Below are positions 1-5,959 of a stretch of 6,952 nt of DNA, in pieces. The notes under the pieces are model-generated. The model was not told the origin of the DNA and searched no databases. It worked only from the letters and a program-made list of their open reading frames with translations. The first letter of the stretch is position 1; each line of letters starts with the position of its first letter. Made by a program: the position numbers and the translations under genes. The stretch comes from Clostridia bacterium (lineage in GTDB: Bacteria > Bacillota_A > Clostridia > Oscillospirales > CAG-272). The stretch is taken from contig JAFXNX010000158.1 of the NCBI GenBank assembly GCA_017529175.1, positions 1-6,952 of the forward strand. Reading direction: 5' to 3'.

Positions 1-638
1 CTTATGTATTTCTCACACTGCGCGAGCGCCTGAGGATGCGAATAGACTTCCTTTATATCTTCTATTTTAGCTCCGGGAAGCGCGAGAAGGTTTTGCGTGA
101 CCTCCGCGGCATAGATCCCGTTTATCTTAAGGCCTCCGAAGAATGCGAGGTCCATGACCTGTCCCACGTCTCCGCTGTAGCTGTTTTCGATAGGCAAAAG
201 CGCGGCGTCGCACTCTCCCGTCACCGTCGCATCATAAGCTGCCGAAAAATCGGGGTAAGCTACTGCCTCGGCATAGGGAAACGCTCTTTTTGCCGCCATG
301 TGAGCGAACGCGCCGGGCGCTCCGCTGTAGGCGACTCTCATCCCCTTGAGTATTTTTCTCTGATAAGACTTCGAGGCGTCGGTCAGCGCGGTAATGACAG
401 ATGCGAAATACGGCTTGTATTCGGGATCGGAAATCGCCGCAAGGTCGCGTTCGACAAGGGACGCTTCGCGCTCGGGGTCGACTATCGGCAATCCCCGTTC
501 CTTTTTGTAAGCGGCGACGTCCTTGACAGCCGCCATTCTTTCCTCAAAAAGAGATGCGATTTTTCTGTCCGTTTCTGTTATTACGCTTCTTGCCTCGTCA
601 AGAGTCATTCTTTTTGATTCGCTTGTTTCGCCTGACAT
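1..638 (-). CDS. pheA: Bifunctional chorismate mutase / prephenate dehydratase (P-protein), 5' part
   Basis: This cytosolic enzyme converts chorismate to prephenate and then to phenylpyruvate, the committed steps to phenylalanine. The visible part is 212 residues read leftward; the C-terminus lies outside the window. Residues about 11-97 form an AroQ-type chorismate mutase helical domain. By alignment with the E. coli P-protein from memory, its active-site residues are present: R17, R34, K45, D54, R57, E58, S89 and Q93. The prephenate dehydratase domain begins near residue 101, with VAYSGAPGAFAH (102-113), LLPIENSYSGDVG (147-159) and SHPQALAQC (200-208). The catalytic Thr-Arg-Phe motif and the expected C-terminal ACT domain for Phe feedback are beyond the edge. 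The start at 638 is supported by GGAGGA at 651-646 with a 7-nt spacer; the next internal Met (M11) has no comparable site. The gene is transcribed away from the his operon, behind a Phe/Tyr-rich attenuator. The coding call is firm; the gene's full length is unknown. Confidence 0.94.
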   Translation of the reverse strand, partial: MSGETSESKRMTLDEARSVITETDRKIASLFEERMAAVKDVAAYKKERGLPIVDPEREASLVERDLAAISDPEYKPYFASVITALTDASKSYQRKILKGMRVAYSGAPGAFAHMAAKRAFPYAEAVAYPDFSAAYDATVTGECDAALLPIENSYSGDVGQVMDLAFFGGLKINGIYAAEVTQNLLALPGAKIEDIKEVYSHPQALAQCEKYI

Positions 639-659
639 GGGAGAATCCTCCGATCAATT

Positions 660-703
660 AAAAACCCGCCTTCCCTTTGTAATGAGCAAACGAAAAGCGG
701 GCT
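660..703 (-). terminator. Attenuator (intrinsic terminator) in the pheA leader
   Basis: On the minus strand, CCCGCTTTTC (701-692) pairs with GGAAGGCGGG (674-665) over 10 bp including two G-U pairs. A703 and G702 can extend the base by pairing with the T-run. Inside, after one G/G mismatch, TTTG (690-687) pairs with CAAA (679-676) around a 7-nt loop. TTTTT (664-660) follows directly. The hairpin ends 9 nt before the pheA ribosome binding site, so termination here would prevent pheA transcription. Pairing was done by eye. Confidence 0.82.
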
Positions 704-740
704 GTATGTATTTTTATACGATCAAAAATACAGGCAGTCC
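700..740 (-). promoter_or_regulatory. Candidate antiterminator hairpin of the pheA attenuator
   Basis: TGTATTTTT (732-724) is exactly complementary to AAAAATACA (715-707), with an 8-nt loop. Beyond a 2x2 internal loop, CTG (737-735) can pair with CAG (704-702), and GG (740-739) with CC (701-700) past a bulged A. The 3' side takes up nucleotides 703-700, the base of the terminator's 5' arm, so the two hairpins are mutually exclusive at that point. The 5' side lies in codons 13-17 of the leader peptide, where a ribosome reaching the stop codon would mask it. The overlap with the terminator is short. A long-range alternative pairs 787-777 with 702-692, so the exact antiterminator is uncertain. 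Confidence 0.5.
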
Positions 741-775
741 TTGTTCTTAAAATAAAAATAATATACTCCGAACAT
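722..775 (-). CDS. Phe/Tyr-rich leader peptide of pheA (17 aa)
   Basis: The short ORF reads MFGVYYFYFKNKDCLYF followed by TGA. Eight of its 17 residues are aromatic, four Phe and four Tyr, with a run of five Tyr/Phe codons at positions 5-9. It starts about 27 nt after the predicted transcription start and is preceded by GAAAGGA (792-786), about 10 nt from the ATG. The attenuator hairpin begins 18 nt after its stop codon. This is the layout of a ribosome-mediated attenuator: stalling at the Tyr/Phe cluster when charged tRNA is scarce would leave the downstream antiterminator free to form. The peptide itself probably has no other function. Composition and position are seen in the sequence; translation is inferred. 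Confidence 0.78.
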   Translation of the reverse strand: MFGVYYFYFKNKDCLYF

Positions 776-808
776 GACCCGTATTTCCTTTCTTTCGACT
801 TTTCTATA

Positions 809-837
809 TTTATACACCAAAACTGCCGTTGTGTCAA
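809..837 (-). promoter_or_regulatory. pheA promoter (sigma-A type)
   Basis: On the minus strand there is TTGACA (837-832), a 17-nt spacer, then TATAAA (814-809). The expected start is an A or G near 802-804, giving a leader of about 165 nt before the pheA ATG. That leader contains the Phe/Tyr peptide and the attenuator. The match to the housekeeping consensus is 6/6 at -35 and 5/6 at -10. Confidence 0.82.
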
Positions 838-930
838 GCGTTTTTGATTCGTTTTCACATTTTTGTTCCATTTGAGTAAAAAGAAAGGACGCCGTAATTC
901 AGATTTGTATAATAATATTTATGAAATCTC

Positions 931-959
931 TTGACTTTAGCGTGATAAAGTGGTAAAAT
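931..959 (+). promoter_or_regulatory. his operon promoter (sigma-A type)
   Basis: TTGACT (931-936) is followed by a 17-nt spacer and TAAAAT (954-959). Transcription would start near 966, leaving an untranslated leader of about 40 nt before yerC. That is too short for a T-box riboswitch or a leader-peptide attenuator. The region upstream (about 901-925) is very A+T-rich and could act as an UP element. The promoter is back-to-back with the pheA promoter, about 94 nt between -35 boxes. Confidence 0.8.
934..951. promoter_or_regulatory. Candidate operator: perfect 18-bp dyad between -35 and -10 of the his promoter
   Basis: ACTTTA-gcgtga-TAAAGT is a perfect inverted repeat with 6-bp arms and a 6-nt gap. 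It overlaps the last bases of the -35 box and most of the spacer, so a bound dimer would exclude RNA polymerase. The first gene downstream encodes a TrpR-like DNA-binding protein, an obvious candidate ligand. The dyad and its position are seen; the identity of the bound protein is inferred. Confidence 0.55.
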
Positions 960-970
960 CTTCTCGTATT

Positions 971-986
971 GAACGATCGAACGAAT
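971..986. repeat. Tandem direct repeat just downstream of the his transcription start
   Basis: GAACGATC (971-978) is followed at once by GAACGAAT (979-986), sharing the first six bases with an 8-bp period. The junction contains the palindrome CGATCG. It falls at about +5 to +20, before the yerC ribosome binding site. It could be a second protein-binding site or chance. Nothing like it was noticed at the pheA promoter. Confidence 0.4.
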
Positions 987-1006
987 ATCTTTGAGAGGTA
1001 TTTATA

Positions 1007-1297
1007 ATGAAGAATTACGAAACGGAATCGACAACACGGCTCTTTCACGCCATCACTTCGATAAAGACGGAAGAGGAGTGCCGCGCGTTCTTTGAGGATA
1101 TATGCACTATCAAAGAGATAGTGGATATGGCGCAAAGACTTGACACCGCGTTTTTGCTCGACGGCGGATACAATTATCAGAAAATAGGCGAGACCGTCGG
1201 CATCAGTACCGCGACGATAAGCCGCGTGAGCCGCGCTCTGAATTACGGAAGCGGCGGATACAGAACGATCATCGACCGCCTTAAGGAGGAAAAATGA
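1007..1297 (+). CDS. yerC: TrpR-like YerC/YecD-family DNA-binding protein, candidate his operon regulator
   Basis: This 96-residue protein belongs to the YerC/YecD branch of the TrpR superfamily: small, helical, dimeric DNA-binding proteins found mainly in Gram-positive bacteria. The N-terminal two-thirds is helical (for example FFEDICTIKEIVDMAQRLD, residues 28-46). A helix-turn-helix follows at about 56-78, with YQKIGETVGIS leading into TATISRVSRALNYG. The TATISRVSRAL recognition helix is the family hallmark. The length is typical. GAGAGG (993-998), 8 nt before the ATG, supports the start. Its stop codon overlaps the start of hisZ, so it is co-translated with the pathway. Being first in the operon, beside a dyad in the promoter, suggests histidine-responsive autoregulation. 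I recall comparative-genomic work proposing such a role under the name HisR. Ligand and DNA targets are not visible from sequence, so the family call is firm and the his role inferred. Confidence 0.88.
   Translation: MKNYETESTTRLFHAITSIKTEEECRAFFEDICTIKEIVDMAQRLDTAFLLDGGYNYQKIGETVGISTATISRVSRALNYGSGGYRTIIDRLKEEK
1283..1289 (+). promoter_or_regulatory. hisZ ribosome binding site that decides between two adjacent ATGs
   Basis: AAGGAGG lies inside the last codons of yerC. It is 4 nt from the ATG at 1294 and 7 nt from the ATG at 1297. Seven is the usual spacing at other junctions here (hisD 7, hisB 8), so the second ATG is the better start. The difference is one Met. Confidence 0.6.
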
Positions 1298-2382
1298 TGG
1301 AAGCAAAAGCCGATAAGCAAATAGACGGTATCGACGGAATGATACGTTCACTCAACTCTCTGTACGAAAAATACGGGTACAGACAGTATAAGATGAGTAA
1401 ATTCGAGGAGTATTCCCTCTACGGAAAAAATATAGATTTTCTCGTATCCGACAGAGTGATAACGTTCACCGATACGGACGGCAAGCTGATGGCGCTCAAA
1501 CCCGACGTCACGCTGTCGATCGTAAAGAACACTTCCGACGACGCGGATGCCGTGACGAAAGTCTGCTATAACGAAAACGTTTACCGAGTGTCCGAAGGGA
1601 GCGGGGCGTTCAAGGAAATAATGCAGTCCGGTCTCGAGTGCATCGGAGAGGTCGATGAGTGTCTTGTGGGAGAGGTGATTTCCCTTGCGCTGAGGAGTCT
1701 TGACCTTACCGGAAAGCGCTGCGTTATCGAGTTGTCCCACCTCGGCATACTCTCGTCTGCGCTTGACGCGGCGACGGACGACGGTGAGGTAAGGCGCCGT
1801 CTTCTCGAATGTGTCGGAAACAAGAATCTGCACGGCGCAAAGGAGCTTCTTTCGGGTGTCGAATCGTCAAAGAGCGCACTTCTTTTTACGCTGATGAACA
1901 CTTACGGCGCGGCGGTAGACGTTATGAAAAAGCTTTCATCCCTCGGACTTGAAGGAGAGGGAAAAGATGCGCTTTCCGAACTTGAAACTGTTTTGTCGTA
2001 TTTCGATAAAGAAGCTCTTTCGGATAAGATCAGGATCGACTTTTCAGTCACCGCAGACGAGAACTATTATAACGGCATAGTGTTCAAGGGCTTTGCGGAA
2101 AGCGTTCCCGACAGCGTTCTGTCCGGAGGTCAGTACGATAAACTGATGAGGAAAATGGGCAAGCGTTCACGCGCCGTCGGTTTTGCGGTATATCTCGATA
2201 TGCTCGAACGGCTCTACACCGTGAGCGACGGATACGACTTCGACGTTATGCTCGTATACGGCGACGCGTCTCCCGCGGAAGTTGCCGCGAAGACAGACGC
2301 GATCGTTACGTCAGGGAAGAGCGTATACTCCTGCAAAACGCCGTGTGAAGCAGTAAAGTGCCGCAGCGTTATTGAAATGTGA
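1297..2382 (+). CDS. hisZ: ATP phosphoribosyltransferase regulatory subunit HisZ
   Basis: HisZ is a histidyl-tRNA synthetase paralogue that forms a complex with short HisG. In known systems it is needed for HisG activity and carries the histidine feedback site. The 361-residue protein keeps the synthetase-like fold: ALKPDVTLSIVKN (residues 66-78), EIMQSGLECIGE (107-118), ENYYNGIVFKGF (255-266), SGGQYDKL (276-283) and AVGFAVYLDML (293-303). The Arg of the synthetase RGLDYY motif is absent (ADENYYNG here), and a full anticodon-binding domain is missing, both pointing to HisZ rather than HisS. After about residue 313, FDVMLVYGDASP onward resembles the start of that anticodon-binding fold but stops within about 48 residues. 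I chose 1297 over 1294 for ribosome binding site spacing; 1294 would add one Met. It overlaps the yerC stop by 1 nt and is followed 12 nt later by its partner hisG. Confidence 0.93.
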   Translation: MEAKADKQIDGIDGMIRSLNSLYEKYGYRQYKMSKFEEYSLYGKNIDFLVSDRVITFTDTDGKLMALKPDVTLSIVKNTSDDADAVTKVCYNENVYRVSEGSGAFKEIMQSGLECIGEVDECLVGEVISLALRSLDLTGKRCVIELSHLGILSSALDAATDDGEVRRRLLECVGNKNLHGAKELLSGVESSKSALLFTLMNTYGAAVDVMKKLSSLGLEGEGKDALSELETVLSYFDKEALSDKIRIDFSVTADENYYNGIVFKGFAESVPDSVLSGGQYDKLMRKMGKRSRAVGFAVYLDMLERLYTVSDGYDFDVMLVYGDASPAEVAAKTDAIVTSGKSVYSCKTPCEAVKCRSVIEM

Positions 2383-2394
2383 GGTGCCGGTATC

Positions 2395-3036
2395 ATGAAA
2401 GATATGCTTAATATTGCCTTGCCGAAGGGACGCCTCGGAGAAAAGGTATACGATATATTTGAGAAAGCCGGATTCGGCTGTCCTTCGATCAAAGAAGGAG
2501 GAAGAAAGCTGATATTCGAAAACGCGGACGCGGGAGTCAGATATTTCTGGGTAAAACCCTCCGACGTTTCGATCTACGTCGAGCGCGGCGCGGCGGACGT
2601 CGGCGTCGCGGGTAAGGATATAATCCTCGAGTACGCGCCGAACGTGTATGAACTGCTCGACCTCGGAATGGGGAAGTGCCGCATGGCTGTCGCCGCGCCG
2701 AAGGGATTTCGCGACGATACGAACAGAACTCTTCGCGTGGCAACGAAGTTTTCAAGGATCGCGAAGGATCATTACGCGTCCGTCGGACGGGATATCGACA
2801 TAATCCATCTGAACGGATCGATCGAGATCGCGCCGATACTCGCTCTCTCCGACGTTATAGTGGATATCGTCGAGACGGGAACGACTCTCAAGGAAAACGA
2901 CCTTGAAGTCATTGAGACCATATTCCCGATAAGCGCAAGACTCATCGCGAACAGATCCTCGTTCAAATTCAAGACCGAACTGATCGAAAAGCTGACAGAA
3001 AGAATATCGCAGAAGATCGCGGAGGAAACAAAATGA
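2395..3036 (+). CDS. hisG: ATP phosphoribosyltransferase catalytic subunit, short form
   Basis: HisG catalyses the first step of histidine synthesis, joining ATP and PRPP to give phosphoribosyl-ATP. At 213 residues it is the short form, lacking the C-terminal regulatory domain of the roughly 300-residue long form, and so depends on HisZ, encoded just upstream. Visible motifs are ALPKGRLGEKV (8-18), ERGAADVGVAGKDII (63-77), LNGSIEIAP (139-147) and the PRPP-binding loop DIVETGTTLKENDL (157-170). GAGGTG (2381-2386), which begins inside the hisZ stop codon, is 8 nt before the chosen ATG; the ATG at 2404 is too far from it. The 12-nt gap after hisZ is the only true gap between genes of the operon. 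The TGA overlaps the hisD ATG by 4 nt. No key residue appears to be missing. Confidence 0.96.
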   Translation: MKDMLNIALPKGRLGEKVYDIFEKAGFGCPSIKEGGRKLIFENADAGVRYFWVKPSDVSIYVERGAADVGVAGKDIILEYAPNVYELLDLGMGKCRMAVAAPKGFRDDTNRTLRVATKFSRIAKDHYASVGRDIDIIHLNGSIEIAPILALSDVIVDIVETGTTLKENDLEVIETIFPISARLIANRSSFKFKTELIEKLTERISQKIAEETK

Positions 3037-4313
3037 TAAAAATAATGAAATGGGGCGAAGTAGCGCCGGAGGAAATATTTGCGCGGTGCGACGTAAAAAC
3101 GGACGTCACGGGTATCGTAAGCGATATTATTCGCGACGTAAGAGCTCGCGGCGACGATGCGCTCTTTGAATACACGAAGCGTTTTGACGGCGCGGACCTC
3201 TCGTCTCTTGCTGTGACCGAGGCTGAGATTGACGAAGCGTTAAGCGCTGTCGATCCCGATCTTCTCCGCATACTCGAGAGGGCGGCGGAGAATATAAAGA
3301 AATTCCACTCCGCTCAAAAGAGAAACAGCTTTATTATCAACGACGTGCCGGGAGTCGTTATGGGACAAAAGGTGATACCGATCGAGAAGGTCGGTCTTTA
3401 CGTCCCCGGCGGTACGGCGGCGTACCCGTCGACCGTGCTGATGGATTCGATCCCCGCGAAGATCGCGGGATGTCCTCTCGTCGTAATGGTGACGCCTCCC
3501 TCAAAGAACGGGAAGGTGGCGCCGGCGATCCTCGCGGCGGCGAAAGTCGCGGGTATCGACAAAATATACAAGGTCGGCGGCGCGCAGGCGATAGCCGCCC
3601 TCGCGTACGGTACAAAGAGCATTGAAAAAGTATATAAGATCGTGGGACCGGGCAACGCCTTCGTCGCGGAGGCAAAGCGTCAGGTGTTCGGCGAAGTTTC
3701 GATAGATATGATAGCGGGACCGAGCGAGATCTTGATCGTATCGGACGGAAAGACCGATCCGTCGCACGCGGCGTCGGACCTTCTCTCGCAGGCGGAGCAC
3801 GACAAAATGGCGAGCGCGGTGCTCGTCACGGACGACGAAGCTTTCGCGCTTCGCGTCAGCGAAGAGCTCGAACGTCAGATACCTCTCCTTGAGAGGCGCG
3901 ATATCGCGAGAGCTTCTATCGACAACAACGGAAAGATAATCGTCGCAGGGGACCTGTCCGAAGTGATCGACATCGCGAACGAGATAGCGCCGGAGCATCT
4001 TGAACTTTGTGTGGATTCACCGTTTGACTGCCTTGACAAAATAAAGAACGCGGGTTCCGTGTTCATGGGAAGATACTGCCCCGAGGCGCTCGGAGATTAT
4101 ATGGCGGGACCGAATCACACGCTTCCGACGAGCGGGAGTGCGAAGTTCTCAAGTCCGCTGTCCGTCGACGATTTCGTAAAAAAGACACAGTACACTTATT
4201 TCACAAAAGAAGCGCTTGATGATATTGCGTACGACGTCGCGGCTTTTGCAAAGGCGGAAGGGCTTACCGCTCATGCAAAAAGCGCTCTCATCAGAATGGA
4301 GAAGGAAAAATGA
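3033..4313 (+). CDS. hisD: Histidinol dehydrogenase
   Basis: HisD is a zinc-dependent enzyme that oxidises L-histidinol to histidine in two NAD-dependent steps, the last of the pathway. The 426-residue length is normal. Family signatures include VGLYVPGGTAAYPS (120-133), KVGGAQAIAALAYGT (180-194) and VGPGNAFVAEAKR (204-216). Residues matching the E. coli zinc ligands are all present: Q253 and H256 in LLSQAEHD, D355 in EALGDYMAGPNHTLP, and H414 in GLTAHAK. The catalytic pair E321-H322 sits in IAPEHLEL. Ribosome binding site GGAGG (3021-3025) lies 7 nt before the ATG. The gene overlaps hisG and hisC by 4 nt each (ATGA), so translation is probably coupled on both sides. The assignment is not in doubt. 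Confidence 0.97.
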   Translation: MIKIMKWGEVAPEEIFARCDVKTDVTGIVSDIIRDVRARGDDALFEYTKRFDGADLSSLAVTEAEIDEALSAVDPDLLRILERAAENIKKFHSAQKRNSFIINDVPGVVMGQKVIPIEKVGLYVPGGTAAYPSTVLMDSIPAKIAGCPLVVMVTPPSKNGKVAPAILAAAKVAGIDKIYKVGGAQAIAALAYGTKSIEKVYKIVGPGNAFVAEAKRQVFGEVSIDMIAGPSEILIVSDGKTDPSHAASDLLSQAEHDKMASAVLVTDDEAFALRVSEELERQIPLLERRDIARASIDNNGKIIVAGDLSEVIDIANEIAPEHLELCVDSPFDCLDKIKNAGSVFMGRYCPEALGDYMAGPNHTLPTSGSAKFSSPLSVDDFVKKTQYTYFTKEALDDIAYDVAAFAKAEGLTAHAKSALIRMEKEK

Positions 4314-5371
4314 GCCGTTACCTTAACGAGAGATTCTCGAATATCGTGCCTTATACTCCGGGCGAGCAGCCGAAGGATATGAAGTACGTAAAGTTAAACA
4401 CCAACGAATCGCCTTTCGCGCCGTCGCGCCGCGTTGCCGACGCGGCTGCGTCGCAAGCGCGGATGCTTGAACTGTATCCGACGCCGGAGCCGAAGGAACT
4501 ATGCGAAAAATTCGCCGCGGTAACGGGAGTCGATCCTGAGTGCGTTATGGCGGTGAACGGCTCGGACGAAGTGCTGAATTTCGCTTTCGCCTTATACTGC
4601 GACAAGCTTCATCTCGCCGTGTTTCCCGATATCACCTACGGATTTTACGAGGTGTTCGCCGATGCAAACGGCGTCCCTTATGAGAAGATACCGCTTTCTG
4701 CTGACTTCACTGTCAATGCAGACAATTATTGCGGAGTCGGGAAAACTGTTTTCATCGCGAATCCCAACGCGCCGACGGGAGTCGCGCTTCCTCTTTGCGA
4801 TATCGAGCGGATCGTTTCGTCAAACCGTGATAATATCGTTGTCGTTGACGAAGCGTACGTCGATTTCGGAGCTGAGAGCGCCGCGCGTCTTATTGAAAAA
4901 TACGACAATCTGCTCGTCACTCAGACGTTCTCGAAATCCCGCTCCATGGCGGGTGCGCGTCTCGGCTTCGGGATAGCTTGTAAAGATATTATCAAAGATC
5001 TCAACACTATAAGGTATTCGACGAATCCTTACAACGTGAACAGAATGACGATAGCGTGCGGCGAGGCGGTGCTGGACGACGAGGCGGCAACGCGCGAAAA
5101 CTGCCGCGTCATCATCAAAAACAGAGAATACCTTTCATCGGAGCTTTCCACTCTCGGATTCGACCTGACGGCGTCGAGCGCAAACTTCGTTTTCGCCCGT
5201 CATCCGTCGGTCTCGGGACAGACGCTCTATCTCGAGCTGAAACGCCGCGGCGTGCTCATCCGTCATTTTACAGGCGAGAGGATAAAGGACTACAACAGGA
5301 TCACCGTCGGCTCTATGGAACAGATAACAATACTTATCGAAAAAATAAAAGAGATACTGGAGGATGCATAA
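4310..5371 (+). CDS. hisC: Histidinol-phosphate aminotransferase
   Basis: HisC is a PLP-dependent fold-type I aminotransferase that converts imidazole-acetol phosphate and glutamate to histidinol phosphate and 2-oxoglutarate. The 353-residue length is typical. Motifs are KLNTNESPFAPS (28-39), VNGSDEVLN (82-90), ANPNAPTG (150-157), VVDEAYVDF (178-186), TFSKSRSMAGARLGFG (206-221) and RITVGSMEQ (330-338). K209 should form the Schiff base, D180 and Y183 contact PLP, and R330 should bind the substrate phosphate or carboxylate. It overlaps hisD by 4 nt (ATGA) and abuts hisB with no gap. Its ribosome binding site AGAAGGA (4300-4306) is closely spaced, so coupling to hisD may matter. Members of this family often also transaminate phenylpyruvate and hydroxyphenylpyruvate, so it could serve the divergent Phe pathway too. 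That is inference. Confidence 0.96.
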   Translation: MSRYLNERFSNIVPYTPGEQPKDMKYVKLNTNESPFAPSRRVADAAASQARMLELYPTPEPKELCEKFAAVTGVDPECVMAVNGSDEVLNFAFALYCDKLHLAVFPDITYGFYEVFADANGVPYEKIPLSADFTVNADNYCGVGKTVFIANPNAPTGVALPLCDIERIVSSNRDNIVVVDEAYVDFGAESAARLIEKYDNLLVTQTFSKSRSMAGARLGFGIACKDIIKDLNTIRYSTNPYNVNRMTIACGEAVLDDEAATRENCRVIIKNREYLSSELSTLGFDLTASSANFVFARHPSVSGQTLYLELKRRGVLIRHFTGERIKDYNRITVGSMEQITILIEKIKEILEDA

Positions 5372-5959
5372 ATGAGATGCGCCGAAGTAAAAAGAACGAC
5401 AAAAGAGACAGATATTGAGATCAATCTTAAGGTCGAAGGAACGGGAGATTCGATCATAGACACCGGATGCCCGTTTCTTGACCACATGCTGACGCTGTTT
5501 GCCGCTCACGGATCTTTTGACCTAGTTGTCAAATGCCGCGGGGACGTGGAAGTCGACTACCACCACACTGTGGAGGATATCGGTATTACGCTCGGAAAAG
5601 CTTTCGCGGACGCGGCAGGCGACAAAAGGGGCATAACCCGTTACGGAAGCACCATCCTGCCGATGGACGAAGCGCTTATACTGACGGCGATCGATATTTC
5701 GGGAAGAAGCTATCTTTCGTATAAGCTCAGAGTTCCGACTGCGAGAGTCGGAGACTTCGATACGGAGCTCGTTTCGGAGTTCTTCTGGGGATTTGTCAGA
5801 AGCTTCCCCTGCTCGCTCCATATCAAAAAGCTCGAAGGGAACAACTCTCATCACGTGATAGAAGGCGCTTTCAAATCGTTTGCGAGAACGCTTAAGGCGG
5901 CGCTGACGATAGACGAATCAAAGCGCGGCGTGATCCCTTCGACGAAAGGCGTGCTGTAA
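5372..5959 (+). CDS. hisB: Imidazoleglycerol-phosphate dehydratase (monofunctional HisB)
   Basis: HisB removes water from imidazole-glycerol phosphate to give imidazole-acetol phosphate, the substrate of HisC. The 195-residue length matches the monofunctional enzyme; there is no N-terminal histidinol-phosphatase domain as in E. coli HisB. The manganese-binding His/Glu clusters are intact: FLDHMLTLFAAHG (35-47, H38 and H46), YHHTVED (63-69, H64, H65, E68) and SHHVIEGAFKS (159-169, H160, H161, E164). The C-terminus GVIPSTKGVL is characteristic. The first cluster reads TGCPFLDHML where many homologues have TGIGFLDHML, a substitution next to but not at the metal ligands. GGAGG (5359-5363) lies 8 nt before the ATG, inside the end of hisC. 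It abuts hisC exactly and shares one base with hisH (TAATG). Confidence 0.96.
   Translation: MRCAEVKRTTKETDIEINLKVEGTGDSIIDTGCPFLDHMLTLFAAHGSFDLVVKCRGDVEVDYHHTVEDIGITLGKAFADAAGDKRGITRYGSTILPMDEALILTAIDISGRSYLSYKLRVPTARVGDFDTELVSEFFWGFVRSFPCSLHIKKLEGNNSHHVIEGAFKSFARTLKAALTIDESKRGVIPSTKGVL

Noticed and set aside
36..617. 193-codon plus-strand open frame opposite pheA
   Set aside because: It lies entirely antisense to a clear pheA frame with family motifs, and its translation resembles nothing recognisable.
658..858. 66-codon minus-strand frame covering the pheA leader
   Set aside because: Its start lies upstream of the pheA -35 box, so it would not be on that transcript. It has no ribosome binding site and crosses the terminator. 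The 17-codon ORF in another frame explains the region better.
908..913. TATAAT on the plus strand as a second his promoter
   Set aside because: No -35-like hexamer sits 16-18 nt upstream; the pair at 931/954 is much better. It is probably just A+T-rich sequence.
901..929. AGATTT...AAATCT inverted repeat upstream of the his -35 box
   Set aside because: The arms are 6 bp with a 17-nt gap in A+T-rich DNA, so chance is likely. It was not listed as an operator.
639..1006. T-box riboswitch for Phe, Tyr or His
   Set aside because: No AGGGTGGNACCGCG-like T-box sequence was found on either strand. The his leader is about 40 nt, and the pheA leader already has a peptide-type attenuator.
3501..3998. 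Long minus-strand open frames inside hisD, hisZ, hisC and others
   Set aside because: They are antisense shadows of intact genes with full motif sets; none has recognisable domains or its own promoter.
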